NCBI GenBank assembly: GCA_003135055.1
Contig: PLDF01000500.1
Location: 41,089-83,543, forward strand
Length of the DNA: 42,455 nucleotides
Reading direction: 5' to 3'
Source: Bryobacterales bacterium
Lineage (GTDB): Bacteria; Acidobacteriota; Terriglobia; Bryobacterales; Bryobacteraceae
Shown: in pieces, positions 7,626 to 16,468 of the stretch
Numbering within the stretch: the first letter of the stretch is position 1
How the letters are laid out: each line of letters starts with the position of its first letter
Notes under the pieces: generated by a model
Told to the model about the DNA's origin: nothing
The model's database searches: none
What the model saw: only the letters and a program-made list of their open reading frames with translations
Made by a program: the position numbers and the translations under genes

Positions 7626-8576
7626 TCAGACGCGCAACCGCAGCAACATTCGCAAGACCTCGTCACCTGCTCGCACCAGCGGCGGATTCGACAAGCGGCG
7701 GCTCAACTCCGCACGAATCGCCGGTACGGATTCCGGAGCGAGGGCCGCGAGCGCCTGTTCCGCTTCCTTCCAAACGAACCAGGGCAGACGGGCCAGCACG
7801 CCGACGAGACCCGCTGCCGCGAAGGCGCGGTCGCATGGATCCGCTACGGACGAGGCCATCTGCGCAAGCCTCGCCAGCATCTCGGGGTCGCGCTCGGCGA
7901 GAAGCGGCCGCAGCTCCGCCCAGCTCTGGCGCTCCACGCCGATTTCCGTAAGCAGGCCCAACACGCACCGCCGCCGGCAGAGACTGGATGGCGTCTCCTC
8001 CCCGGTATCGGGAAGCGGTGTCAGGGCGGAAAGCAGCAGTGCGCTTTGAGCGATCGGCCCCAATTTTCGAAGTCCGTCTTCGGCCGCTTTCCGGCACATG
8101 TCATCTTCAAGCGCACGGTCCAAACTGGGGATAGCTTCAGCACGTTCGAATCCCGCCAGGGTCTCGACGATGCCGGGAAGATTCCGTTTCCGGCAAAGGT
8201 CGAGCAGCGTATCGAACGTTTCGTTGTCGCGCCAGGCGCTCAGGCCGCGGCCGGCGGTGTTCCTGACGGCATCCTCAGCAAACCGGATCTGGGCGTCCAC
8301 GACCCGGCTCGGCGTCTGCAGGTACTCAATGAGTACTTCTCGGGCTCCCAACAAGGCGAGCGCCTCCACCGCCCACACTCTGGGCTGCGGCACGCTGGTC
8401 GCGCGGCCGGACAACAGGAATTCGCGCAAGGGAGGGATGGCTCTTGGCCCGCAAGCTGCCAACGCCCCGATCGCAGACTGGCCGTCGATCAGCGACTGAA
8501 GGCAGGCTATGAGCCGCAGAACCTCCGGATCGCCCGGCGGCATGTCGCTATCGGCTTTCCGTCCGCGTGGCTCCAT
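7626..8576 (-). CDS. HEAT-like helical repeat protein, third gene of the dynamin operon
   Basis: 316-residue protein of unknown function. The sequence is almost entirely alpha-helical and breaks into repeating pairs of amphipathic helices (AIPPLREFLLSG; VWAVEALALLGAREVLIEYL; GIVETLAGFERAEAIPSLDRAL), the spacing expected of HEAT/PBS-lyase-like repeats, which normally form protein-binding solenoids. No signal peptide or membrane segment. I choose ATG 8576 because AGAGG lies just upstream; it overlaps the previous gene by 29 nt. ATG 8543, immediately after the previous stop, is an alternative. Tight packing after the PH-like and GTPase genes says the three act together; the HEAT protein could be an adaptor. 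Confidence 0.65.
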   Translation of the reverse strand: MEPRGRKADSDMPPGDPEVLRLIACLQSLIDGQSAIGALAACGPRAIPPLREFLLSGRATSVPQPRVWAVEALALLGAREVLIEYLQTPSRVVDAQIRFAEDAVRNTAGRGLSAWRDNETFDTLLDLCRKRNLPGIVETLAGFERAEAIPSLDRALEDDMCRKAAEDGLRKLGPIAQSALLLSALTPLPDTGEETPSSLCRRRCVLGLLTEIGVERQSWAELRPLLAERDPEMLARLAQMASSVADPCDRAFAAAGLVGVLARLPWFVWKEAEQALAALAPESVPAIRAELSRRLSNPPLVRAGDEVLRMLLRLRV

Positions 8577-9486
8577 TGCGCCTCTTGTGGACCTGCAGCT
8601 TCTGAACCTGCAGCGTCGCCGCGAAACCATCCGCGATTCGCCGGCGCCCCTCGCGGCTTTCGGACGCCATCGGAAACTGCCATGCGGAACCACTGTTCAG
8701 GTCCACCTGGAGCATGTCTCCTCCGCGACCGGATGTAAGACCGATATTTGCCACGGCGTCAATTGGAGCATACGACGCGATGCTCCCGAATCGCGAATAG
8801 TATCCCCGCTCGCGGTCTGTAATCCAGAGCAGCCGCCTGCCCGTCAGCGCCAGCAAATCGCCTGCGATCGAGCGGCGGCGCGATAGCAGCCAGCTTCCGG
8901 ACCTCAGCTCTTTCGGCGGTTGGAAAATCTGCATAACCACGATCTCTCCGGTGTCCAGTTCCCGCGCTAAGGCGTTGGTGAATTTGATATCGAGGCTGGC
9001 CAAAAGAGGAACCTCTGAGGCTTCGGGCAACTCAACGGACGCGGCGGTCGCAGGCCATGGGCCCGCGCCACTCGGACCGCGTAGCAACTGGTCGCGGAAG
9101 CTTTGCATGAACCGAAAAACCGGCGGGAAGCCGCGGGTATTGTAGCGGACGGTGCAGTCGAATCCGGGCCCGGCGAAACGCAGCCACCCTTTCAGAAGCA
9201 TATGCCCCGATTCCACGGAGGAGATCTGATCGAGGTCCCATCGGCGAGGCGGCTCCCCAGCGCTCGGGTGCGAAATCATATGCAGCGCACGGCCTTTCAG
9301 AAGCAGGATGCGGGGCGGATATGACGACCGCCCGAACCAATCGGGATCGTCGCGCGGCAGGAAGAGACCCGCATCGAATCTGGGCAGGGTAGACGGGAAT
9401 TCAAAATCGGGCGGGCAATCGTCTGCCGAGCGAAGCTCGAATGCCACGATGTACTGGCGGGAATCGATCGCCGGCCACTCTCTCAT
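8548..9486 (-). CDS. Unknown protein, possibly two PH-like domains, second gene of the dynamin operon
   Basis: 312 residues, not recognised as a named family. Two beta-rich segments look alike in layout: residues about 55-140 (PPRILLLKGRALHMIS, RRWDLDQISSVE, FDCTVRYN, ending in helix FRFMQSFRDQLL) and about 210-300 (LLALTGRRLLWITD, YAPIDAVANIGL, DMLQVDLNSGSAWQFP, ending in helix GRRRIADGFAATL). Seven-strand-then-helix order with an 'I--V' linker strand is what bacterial PH domains show, so I infer tandem bPH-like folds; this is not proven. The ATG overlaps the stop of the GTPase gene (ATGA), implying translational coupling. A 23-nt dispersed repeat at 9049-9071 encodes GAGPWPA in the linker between the two halves. 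Confidence 0.6.
   Translation of the reverse strand: MREWPAIDSRQYIVAFELRSADDCPPDFEFPSTLPRFDAGLFLPRDDPDWFGRSSYPPRILLLKGRALHMISHPSAGEPPRRWDLDQISSVESGHMLLKGWLRFAGPGFDCTVRYNTRGFPPVFRFMQSFRDQLLRGPSGAGPWPATAASVELPEASEVPLLASLDIKFTNALARELDTGEIVVMQIFQPPKELRSGSWLLSRRRSIAGDLLALTGRRLLWITDRERGYYSRFGSIASYAPIDAVANIGLTSGRGGDMLQVDLNSGSAWQFPMASESREGRRRIADGFAATLQVQKLQVHKRRNGATRTESR
9049..9071. repeat. Intragenic copy of a 23-nt repeat (family D)
   Basis: The block centred on GCAGGCCATGGGCCCGCG is identical over 23 nt to 26299-26321, and 15 nt of it recur inverted at 37469-37483. In the minus-strand reading frame it encodes GAGPWPA, as it does in the glycosyltransferase gene. Confidence 0.7.
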
Positions 9487-11636
9487 AAGTGGGGCGGACC
9501 CCCCGGTCCGCGGCCGACGCCCCCGTCGGCCTGATTTGGTTGCGCGAAGAGGGGGTCCAGGGGGCCCCGCGCGGACCCAGGGGTCTGCCCCACACTCTGC
9601 GCCTGCTCGCCCTCAACGCCGGTATAGTTGGCCGCCAGGCGATCCAGGTGCGCCCGGTACGCGCCTGCGTAGCTGTCAAATTGCTCCTGCAATTCCGTGA
9701 AGGTCTTGCGAACCCAGGCCTGCAGCACGCGCGCATAGATCCCAACCGCGTCCGCAATCCGGTTCCCAGCTTGAGATCTGATCCGCCGCTCCACCCGTGC
9801 GGCCGACCACCGGCGGCCCAACAGTGAGGCCACGGCGCTCGGAGCCACCTCAAATTCCAGGTCGCCCAAATCGAAGCGCGGCATATTCTTCAGCACATCC
9901 AGTAACTCGTCCTGCTCCGGCCTGTTTTCAAGCTCGAGCGCCATGGCGGCTTTCGCAAGCACGCTCCCGGCGTTGCGGGCAACCTCCTCAATGGCTGAGG
10001 CAATCTGCGCCACGGGTTCCGCGGCAGCCTGTTCCAGCTTGTTTTTGATGAGGCCCTCGCCGGTTGCGGCTGCACCGGAGGCCCACGCTTCAGTCAGATT
10101 GTTTGCGGCTGCCCGGATAAGATCATCCGCGCATTCGCGGAGCGCATCGGTGGTATCGATGCACGCCGTCCGCGCCTGCGAAATTTTGCCGGAGGCTGTT
10201 CGGATCTCCGTCTCCAACTCCCGCACCTTGCCGATGTCGATCCTGGCGCCGTCGTGCCCTGCGGAGCCCGAGTGCTTCAAGCGCGCCTTGATCGCCGCCT
10301 CCACTCCGAGGCGCAGCGCGCCGATCTTCCGGTTCAGCGACTGCCGCGCGAGCTCCGCGTGACGGCCATAAAGCGGCAGGATCTCCGTGTCGAGCCATTT
10401 TTCGAGGAGGCCGCTGTATTCGGCGCTGTGATCAACGCTGTGATCAACTTTGACGCTGATGGCATGCACCGGCAGCTCAAGACCCAAGTCCGAGCGGATA
10501 TGGCCGGCCACGTATTGGAGCGCGCAATCCCGGTCCGCCGGCGCCAATAAATCCGCTTTGCTCAACAGCACGGACGCGGGGATGCCGGCCGCATAGAGCG
10601 TCTCAATGGTCGCCAGATCGTCCTGGGTCAGAGTCGACCCGGCATCGATCAGCACCACTCCTAAATCGCACCGGGGAAGATAGGCCCTGGTTTCGGCGGC
10701 GCCGGAAGTGGCAAGCGACCCGAGCCCCGGCGTGTCCACATAGACAACGCCTTCGCGAAGCCGCTGCGCCGGCAGTTCCACCACGATTCGGGTCACGTGC
10801 TGAAAATTTGAGGGATTGCGCTGCTCCGTAACGAACTCCGCCAGGCGCTCAATGCCGAATTGCTCCGGCTTCCGGTCGGCGAACCAGGCGGTGGCGCGCG
10901 GCTCGGGGCCGTAAGCGAGGCGCGTGGGTACGGCTGTGACGGGGTTTACGCCCACCGGCAGCAGATCCTGCCCGGCGATATGGTTCAGCAGAGACGATTT
11001 TCCGGAACTGACCCTGCCAAAAACAGCGATCTCGAACGTCTCCGTTTCCAACCGGTCGACGATGGTCCCTAACGCCGGGCGGAACTCGACCAGGCCGTGT
11101 TGGTCGATGGCCCGCTCGAGCGCTTTCACCACGGAAATGTCGCTGCCAGCCTCTTCCAAGCGCCGCAACCGGTTATCCAGGCCGGCGGACTGGTCCTGCG
11201 CCAGGTACGAGCTCAACCGGGAAACGATGCCCTGCATTTCATCCACCAGCCCGGCGATCCGGACGGCGGCGGCGGCGTCCGCCAGTTTTCCGTAGCCGGC
11301 CATGCGTTTGGGACGGCACTCATCGAAGGCAATATCCACAAATCCGAGCGTGACTCGAACGGAGTGGACCGACCCGATACGCGGCTCGGGAATGGGAATG
11401 GCCTGACTGTCGAGGATGCGAAGCAACTGGGCGCGCATTCCGGAGATGTAGTCCTGGACCACCTTGGCCTGCGCCGGCGAGATATCCGGCTTGAACTTAG
11501 GAAATGCAGACTTCGACTGGGATGCCGCGAGAGTCGCCTCAATTTCCGAAAGCAGCTTGTCGGCGTACTGGCAACTGGTCAGCAGATGCAACCGCTGCGA
11601 CGGATTGAGGTGACCGGCTTCGCGCGCGTCGTCCAT
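9483..11636 (-). CDS. Bacterial dynamin-like large GTPase
   Basis: 717-residue GTPase with the layout of bacterial dynamin-like proteins: an N-terminal helical region (1-160, with a leucine-rich LDNRLRRLEEAG segment), a G domain (about 195-400) and a long helical trunk/stalk (about 420-675). G motifs: P-loop GRVSSGKSS (207-215), switch Thr in PVTAVPT (about 232-238), DTPG (301-304), SKAD (359-362, the (N/T)KxD motif). Members remodel or fuse membranes. Neither a transmembrane pair nor an obvious paddle is visible, so membrane contact may come from the neighbouring protein. I start at ATG 11636; the open frame continues to 11870 but that part is not protein-like. The last 36 or so residues (from about 682) are encoded by a REP repeat; the native end is probably near EGEQAQ. 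First gene of a three-gene operon. Confidence 0.85.
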   Translation of the reverse strand: MDDAREAGHLNPSQRLHLLTSCQYADKLLSEIEATLAASQSKSAFPKFKPDISPAQAKVVQDYISGMRAQLLRILDSQAIPIPEPRIGSVHSVRVTLGFVDIAFDECRPKRMAGYGKLADAAAAVRIAGLVDEMQGIVSRLSSYLAQDQSAGLDNRLRRLEEAGSDISVVKALERAIDQHGLVEFRPALGTIVDRLETETFEIAVFGRVSSGKSSLLNHIAGQDLLPVGVNPVTAVPTRLAYGPEPRATAWFADRKPEQFGIERLAEFVTEQRNPSNFQHVTRIVVELPAQRLREGVVYVDTPGLGSLATSGAAETRAYLPRCDLGVVLIDAGSTLTQDDLATIETLYAAGIPASVLLSKADLLAPADRDCALQYVAGHIRSDLGLELPVHAISVKVDHSVDHSAEYSGLLEKWLDTEILPLYGRHAELARQSLNRKIGALRLGVEAAIKARLKHSGSAGHDGARIDIGKVRELETEIRTASGKISQARTACIDTTDALRECADDLIRAAANNLTEAWASGAAATGEGLIKNKLEQAAAEPVAQIASAIEEVARNAGSVLAKAAMALELENRPEQDELLDVLKNMPRFDLGDLEFEVAPSAVASLLGRRWSAARVERRIRSQAGNRIADAVGIYARVLQAWVRKTFTELQEQFDSYAGAYRAHLDRLAANYTGVEGEQAQSVGQTPGSARGPLDPLFAQPNQADGGVGRGPGGPPHL
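9489..9593. repeat. Family A REP pair (BIME-like) at the GTPase/PH-like gene junction
   Basis: The left arm GTGGGGCGGACC with a GGTCC stem and the right arm ending GGTCTGCCCCAC are inverted relative to each other and match the arms that flank the RAYT gene at 3169-3831. The element lies wholly inside the last codons of the GTPase ORF, three bases before the next gene's start codon. Confidence 0.75.
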
Positions 11637-12096
11637 GCTGCTCACAACCAGGAAGTTCTCTCTGTAGGAGTCATCTTCCCCCGAGGGCGGTTGCGGCGAA
11701 CTCCAACGCCTGAATCTATTATGACTAAAGGCGCCTCTGGGTGTAAAGCGGCTAGCGCCTGAAGCGCCTGGAAGGACGCTTGGCGGCGGCAACTGGTTCG
11801 CGCTTCTACAGGCAGGGTGTCTTGCCGCCAAGGAGCGGGCTTGCACAGCGAGGCGAATCAACCGCGACAAGCCGACTTATCGTTCCTAACTCTACTTGGC
11901 TCGCACCATGGGTGTCTCGATCCTTCAATCTCCGACACGCGATCCTGAAACAACTCTTGAGAACTCGACCGGTGGGGCTTCGAGGGCGCCCTCTGAGAAC
12001 ACCAAAAGAAAGTATACGGTTAGTGAGACACAACTGCACAGACTATATGGGCTGATTGGCGATCGGCCTCCCCAGGCCTTTGTCTGCACTCGAAGA
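11637..12096. other. Intergenic region between the GTPase operon and the ABC permease
   Basis: About 460 nt without a supportable gene. It must contain the promoter of the minus-strand GTPase operon, but no convincing -35/-10 pair could be picked. A degenerate GGGCGCCCTCTGAG repeat lies at 11984-11997. Confidence 0.4.
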
Positions 12097-12117
12097 GCGG
12101 CGATTGGCAATCGCCGC
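12097..12117. terminator. Strong hairpin downstream of the ABC permease
   Basis: GCGGCGATT and AATCGCCGC are perfect 9-bp arms around GGC, 27 nt past the permease stop. No T-tract follows, so it may be a REP-type hairpin rather than a classical terminator. AGAGCGGCGATTG also recurs at 15417-15429 and 17883-17895. Confidence 0.5.
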
Positions 12118-12143
12118 GCAGGTTAACAGGCTGCCCCACAATA

Positions 12144-15119
12144 CTACTCGTAGTGCAGCGCCTTCATGGGGTCGCCGCGCGCGCCCCGGCGGGCAGGGAA
12201 GAACATAGCGGCGAGCGCGGCCGCAGCGAGCGCGGCCGCCGAGCCGAGATAGACGGCGGGGTTGGCCGCGTCCACTTCGAAGGGCGAGTTCCGGAAGATG
12301 GTGCGAATTGCAGAGTCGGCCGCCAGCGCGATCCACAAGCCCACGAATAACCCGAGGAGCACGGGCCGGGCGCCGGAGACCAGCACCTCGCGGAAGATGT
12401 CGGCCTTCTGCGCGCCCAAGGCGACGCGGATGCCGAGCTCGCGAGTTTTCTGCGTGACTGTAAACGACACGACGCCGTAGATTCCGGCGACCGAAAGGGT
12501 CATGGTGACGAGTCCCAGCATCAGGATCAGGATGACGACGCGCCAGGTATTCTCGATGGCGTCATCCATGTACGACTGCAAGGTGCGCGGCATCACCAAC
12601 AGATCGGGCCGCAGGTTCCGGACGGCGGAGCGCATGCCGTCTTCGGCGGCGTGCGCGTCCCCCTGGAAGTGCGCCATCAGGAAGGTCTGGCGGCGGTCCC
12701 AGCCTTCAAAGGTGTAGACGATGGGGTTGTCGGTCGCGGTATTCACGTCTTTGGCGACGCCGATGATTTCATATTGCGGACCCTGCAGCGATTGCAGAAC
12801 GCGGCCCACGGGATCGCGGTCCGGCGACATTTCGCGCGCCATACGTGCCGACACGATGGCGCGGGCGGACGCACCACTGGCAGGCACGTCGGACGGCACG
12901 TTGGGCTCCCAGAAATCGCGGCCGCGCAGCAGTTTGATTCCGAGCGTGCGGAGCACGTCCGGAGCGCCTGACTGGAAGTTGAGGGTACGGGCGGTGTCGA
13001 CGCCGCGATCGGCGAATCTGGCCGACGTAGCGCCGCCCGGGGCGAACGGCACGGCATTGGAACGGGCGACCGATGAGACGCCGGGAAGGGCCGCGAGGCG
13101 CGCCAGCGCGTCCTGCGCCAGACGGCTCGACGCGCCTTGAGTAGAGCCGGCCGGGAAGCGCAGCGGCGCCACCAGAACGTGGCGGGTATCGTAGCCGGGG
13201 TTGGCGTGGAACAGACGCCAGTAGACCTGCAGGAACATGCCGGCAGCCACCAGCAGGGCCAGACTCAAGGCCACTTGCGACGTCACCAGCACGGTGCGCA
13301 GGCGGGCGCTGGGGGCATCGCTGGCAGTGGAACTGTAGCCTTTCAGCGACGCGGTGAGATCGACGCGGAGCGATTCCATGGCCGGGGCGAGTGCGGAGAG
13401 AGAGCCGGCCACGAAGGCGACGCCAAAGATGTAGGCGAAAATGCGCCAGTCGGGAGCGAGCGGGAAATCCGCAGTCTGGCGCTCCACGAACTCGAAGAGA
13501 ATTGCAGGAATATGAAACGAAGCGTAGAGGCTGATCGCGCCCGCCGCGGCAGCCAGAATGAAGCCCTCCGTCAGCAGCATGCGCAGCAGGCGGGCGCGCG
13601 GCGCACCCAGGGAGAGGCGCACGGCGATTTCCCTGCGGCGCGCCACGGCGCGGGAGAGCAGCAAGGTCATGACGTTGGCGCAGGTGATCAGCAGCACCAT
13701 GCCGAGCCCAAGCATGAGGAACATCATCATCCAGAAGCCGGCGGCAGTGCTCCCGCCCTTCCAGCTCATTATGGACTGCATGGCCAGAAACGAACCATCG
13801 GTGACCAGCAGGGTAGTCTTGCGGCCGGGGTACTCGTGGTCCAACTGGCGCGCCAGCACCGTCAATTCGGCCTGTGCCGAATCGCGCGAGGCGCCGGGAG
13901 CGAGCCTGCCATCAAGCCACAGCCAGGAGGTGTCCTGGTGAACGGTGTCGAAGCCCAGATCCATGGTTGGCTGCATGGTGTAGGGCACCCAAACGGCGGC
14001 GCCGTTCATGCGCGCGGCGGACTGGGCCGGCGCGACTCCAATCACTGTGAAGCGCTGATCGTTGACGGAAATGCTGCGGCCCAGAATTTGCGGGTCGGAG
14101 CCGTAACGGTCGCGCCACACCTCTTCGGCGACGACCGCGACCGGCGCCTGCCCCGCGGCGGTGCATTCATCGGGACGGAAGAAGCGGCCGGATTTCGGGT
14201 GTTGAGTACCGAACACCTCGAAGAAATTGCAGGAAACCAACATGGCCGGGACGGTGGACGAACGGTCGGTTCCCAACGTGACTGAGGCACGGTATGACGC
14301 CGCGACGCTGCGCAGCGAACGCGCGCCATCGCGGTAGGCGCGATACTCATCGTCCGTCACCGCGCCGTATTGCGACATGCCGTCGCCGGTGTGCAGCGGC
14401 GACACACGCACGAAGCTGTCCGGATCTGGCACGCGCGGGCGGAAGGCCACGGCGTTGAGCAGCGTGAAGACGCTGACGTTCATCCCGATGCCGAGAGCGA
14501 GTGTGGCAACAATGGTGACCGAGAGCCGCCAGTTCTTACGGATGAGGCGCAAGCCGAAGCGGAAATCTTCGGCCAGTCCGGCGAGGCGGAAAAACGGGGC
14601 GGGGTCACGCTCCTCTTCGGCCAGGGAGCTCCAGAAGGGTGTGGGTTTGGCGGGGGCTTCGACGGCGGGTTGGAAGTCTTCGATGTCTTCGATCGAACCG
14701 CGTTCGAAGTTGATCTGAAGTGTTTCGACGGCGGGCTCGGGCACGTCGTCATAGACAAGCGCCGCCTCGGGCCAGCTTGCGGTGCGGCGTTGGCGCATAG
14801 AACGCCAGGCGCCAAACAGCAGCGGAAACGCGGCGGCGAAGGGCGCCCAGCCGGCGGCGAAGGCATGGACGGCCAGAGCGGCGGCGCCCAGATAGGAAAG
14901 GGCGCCGAATGCCATTAAGATCAACTGCACGGGCTGGCGCTTGCCCGGGAGGTAAGAGCAGGTGAACGGCACTTTCAGCCAATCGCGGAAGAGGAACTCG
15001 TAGACCACCAGGGCCAGAAAGAAGCCCAGAACGGTCACGCGCAGGGCCTGCCACACGCCGAACACCGCGATGGCGGCGGGAACGCTGCAGGCGTACACCG
15101 GGACCAGCCCGCAGCACAC
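12144..15119 (-). CDS. MacB/FtsX-type ABC transporter permease (ADOP family), N-terminally truncated
   Basis: 991 residues readable from GTG 15119. Order: residual N-terminal membrane segment (about 1-110, several hydrophobic helices), cytoplasmic linker, then two MacB periplasmic-core plus FtsX units, the first with helix TIVATLALGIGMNVSVFTLL (about 200-220) and FtsX block about 475-590, the second about 620-985 ending DPMKALHYE. This doubled architecture is the acidobacterial ADOP permease, usually driven by a MacB-like ATPase and thought to export peptides or lipoproteins. Upstream of GTG the same frame continues as WLRGVDRFVV and then hits TGA inside a fragment of ATPase gene at 15146, so the true N-terminus is missing; a 46-codon piece of such an N-terminus survives at 16862-17002. 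Expression from GTG is possible but lacks a clear ribosome site, so the gene may be dead. Confidence 0.75.
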   Translation of the reverse strand: MCCGLVPVYACSVPAAIAVFGVWQALRVTVLGFFLALVVYEFLFRDWLKVPFTCSYLPGKRQPVQLILMAFGALSYLGAAALAVHAFAAGWAPFAAAFPLLFGAWRSMRQRRTASWPEAALVYDDVPEPAVETLQINFERGSIEDIEDFQPAVEAPAKPTPFWSSLAEEERDPAPFFRLAGLAEDFRFGLRLIRKNWRLSVTIVATLALGIGMNVSVFTLLNAVAFRPRVPDPDSFVRVSPLHTGDGMSQYGAVTDDEYRAYRDGARSLRSVAASYRASVTLGTDRSSTVPAMLVSCNFFEVFGTQHPKSGRFFRPDECTAAGQAPVAVVAEEVWRDRYGSDPQILGRSISVNDQRFTVIGVAPAQSAARMNGAAVWVPYTMQPTMDLGFDTVHQDTSWLWLDGRLAPGASRDSAQAELTVLARQLDHEYPGRKTTLLVTDGSFLAMQSIMSWKGGSTAAGFWMMMFLMLGLGMVLLITCANVMTLLLSRAVARRREIAVRLSLGAPRARLLRMLLTEGFILAAAAGAISLYASFHIPAILFEFVERQTADFPLAPDWRIFAYIFGVAFVAGSLSALAPAMESLRVDLTASLKGYSSTASDAPSARLRTVLVTSQVALSLALLVAAGMFLQVYWRLFHANPGYDTRHVLVAPLRFPAGSTQGASSRLAQDALARLAALPGVSSVARSNAVPFAPGGATSARFADRGVDTARTLNFQSGAPDVLRTLGIKLLRGRDFWEPNVPSDVPASGASARAIVSARMAREMSPDRDPVGRVLQSLQGPQYEIIGVAKDVNTATDNPIVYTFEGWDRRQTFLMAHFQGDAHAAEDGMRSAVRNLRPDLLVMPRTLQSYMDDAIENTWRVVILILMLGLVTMTLSVAGIYGVVSFTVTQKTRELGIRVALGAQKADIFREVLVSGARPVLLGLFVGLWIALAADSAIRTIFRNSPFEVDAANPAVYLGSAAALAAAALAAMFFPARRGARGDPMKALHYE

Positions 15120-15145
15120 TACGAAGCGATCGACACCGCGCAGCC

Positions 15146-15297
15146 ATGAGGCCGATGATCATCTTGACGGTGGTGCTCTTGCCGGCTCCGTTGGGTCCCA
15201 AATAGCCCAGAATCTCTCCGGGGCGAATCGTAAAGCTGACGCGGTCCACTACGGCGATGCCGCCATAGCGCTTGGTCAGTTGACACACTTCCAGCGT
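15146..15297 (-). pseudogene. 5' fragment of a duplicated ABC ATPase gene
   Basis: Encodes LEVCQLTKRYGGIAVVD through the Walker A GPNGAGKST to KMIIGL, almost identical to residues 2-50 of the intact ATPase at 16999-17763. The start codon is changed from ATG to ACG (15295-15297). At 15145/15146 it is joined out of frame to permease coding sequence. It cannot make a functional ATPase. Confidence 0.85.
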
Positions 15298-15522
15298 GGC
15301 GAATAGACACCGGGGACCGGGGAAATGTTCCGCCTTCCGGAGCAGATTGTTAGGCTGTAGCCGGGCCCAGAGGGCGCCCCCAATCGGCCTCCCGGAGCCT
15401 GTATAAAGCAACTCAAAGAGCGGCGATTGCCAATCCTCTATATAGACCGCTCGCAATCGAGTCTCGCCGTAGGGCGGAATCGAATCCCTCTGTCTCTCCG
15501 TGGTTTCACGGACGATTTCGAA
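15146..15522. repeat. Direct repeat copy 1 (ATPase 5' end plus upstream region)
   Basis: Matches 17612-17989 over about 377 nt in the same orientation. I count about five mismatches in the first 317 nt; divergence rises in the last 60 nt, with one single-base indel. The copied block includes the first 50 codons and about 220 nt of upstream DNA with its GGGCGCCCTCTGGGC and AGAGCGGCGATTGCC repeats. Confidence 0.9.
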
Positions 15523-16225
15523 CCATAGACGCGCATGCGGCCGGTCAACTCCTGGATCGTCGCTACACGGAAGCGATCCAGTTTGACGGTTTGCCGGACT
15601 TTGCCCCGCCGGGGGCCCGAACTCGACGGTCTGAGCGATCGATCCTACTTGGTCGCTAAATACCGGCCAATGTTGAAGCAGCCTCTGGCGACCTCACCTT
15701 GGGCGCTTTTCTTTTTTCGTCCGAGTGCTTTCACTCTTGAGGGATCTTCGGCAAGGGCCACTTGAACGGATAAGGCGACTATACTGCCAAGTGGCCTTGC
15801 GGAACCAGAAGCGCCAGGAAGCATGTGGCCGAAAAAATCTTCCGACTTTTGCGACCATTCCAGCAAAAAACGTATCGTAAATGTCGAATGCGAGAAGTCC
15901 GCCGAGAAGCAGCAGCAGCACCTTCCAAGCACGGATGTAATTTATCGCCTTTACTTGTGAAAAGACCACTGGAAGCTTCTGGTCGTATCCGCGGTCGGCA
16001 TCGAGGACATAGCGATCATAATGAAAACGGAATCAGCTTTCATTGTCGCGTCCCAAAACTTACCCTTTTTGAGACGACGGACGCTGTTCCCGCACTGGCC
16101 GTTTTTCGAAACCGCGTTCGGCGCGATAATCAGGATCATGAGCACTCGAACAACCCTGTCGCTGCCTAATTACGGCGGCATGAGCGCCTGAATCGCTGGA
16201 TCAGCCGACGGGGTAGACTTGGGAT
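15523..16225. other. Atypical intergenic segment inside the broken ABC locus
   Basis: About 700 nt with more A+T than its flanks, especially 15830-16150. Minus-strand frames here include a hydrophobic stretch (KVLLLLLGGLLAFDIYDTFF, about 15840-15930) that could be the start of a small membrane protein or a remnant of one, but the rest of that frame is not protein-like. I make no gene call. Confidence 0.35.
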
Positions 16226-16468
16226 GTGCCCAGTCTTCTCAGGGTCAGGGGGTATCGGTTCTTCTTTTTCAGCATGGAGGGGCGCGAGCCACCGCACATC
16301 CACGTCACCCACGCCGGGCGGTACGCGAAGTTTTGGCTTGATCCCGTAGGAGTCGCCGATGTGAGGGGTTTTCGAGCGAATGAGATGACGGAGATTAGAA
16401 AAATAGTAGTTGAGAATGCGCAGTTCTTCCTGGAGAGATGGTATGAGTACTTTGACGGAGAAAACTGA
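16226..16468 (+). CDS. DUF4160 domain protein
   Basis: 80 residues from GTG 16226. The core YRFFFFSMEGREPPHIHVTH, followed by AKFWLDPV and a C-terminal helix pair (EIRKIVVENAQFFLERWYEYF), is the DUF4160 signature. These proteins are small, soluble, and usually encoded just before a DUF2442 protein; the pair is often suspected of being a toxin-antitoxin-like module, without firm evidence known to me. Here it overlaps the DUF2442 gene by 26 nt and runs opposite to the surrounding ABC genes, consistent with insertion as a unit. Confidence 0.85.
   Translation: MPSLLRVRGYRFFFFSMEGREPPHIHVTHAGRYAKFWLDPVGVADVRGFRANEMTEIRKIVVENAQFFLERWYEYFDGEN

Noticed and set aside
13137..14285. 382-codon plus-strand frame
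   Set aside because: Antisense shadow of the ABC permease; Gly/His/Gln-rich without protein-like patterning.
14749..15456. 235-codon frame that looks like a short ABC ATPase
   Set aside because: Only about 50 codons are ATPase, without a start codon; after the junction it reads the permease in the wrong frame.
15694..15969. 91-codon minus-strand frame with a hydrophobic helix
   Set aside because: The helix is suggestive of a small channel-like membrane protein, but the second half is basic low-complexity sequence and no family motif is present.
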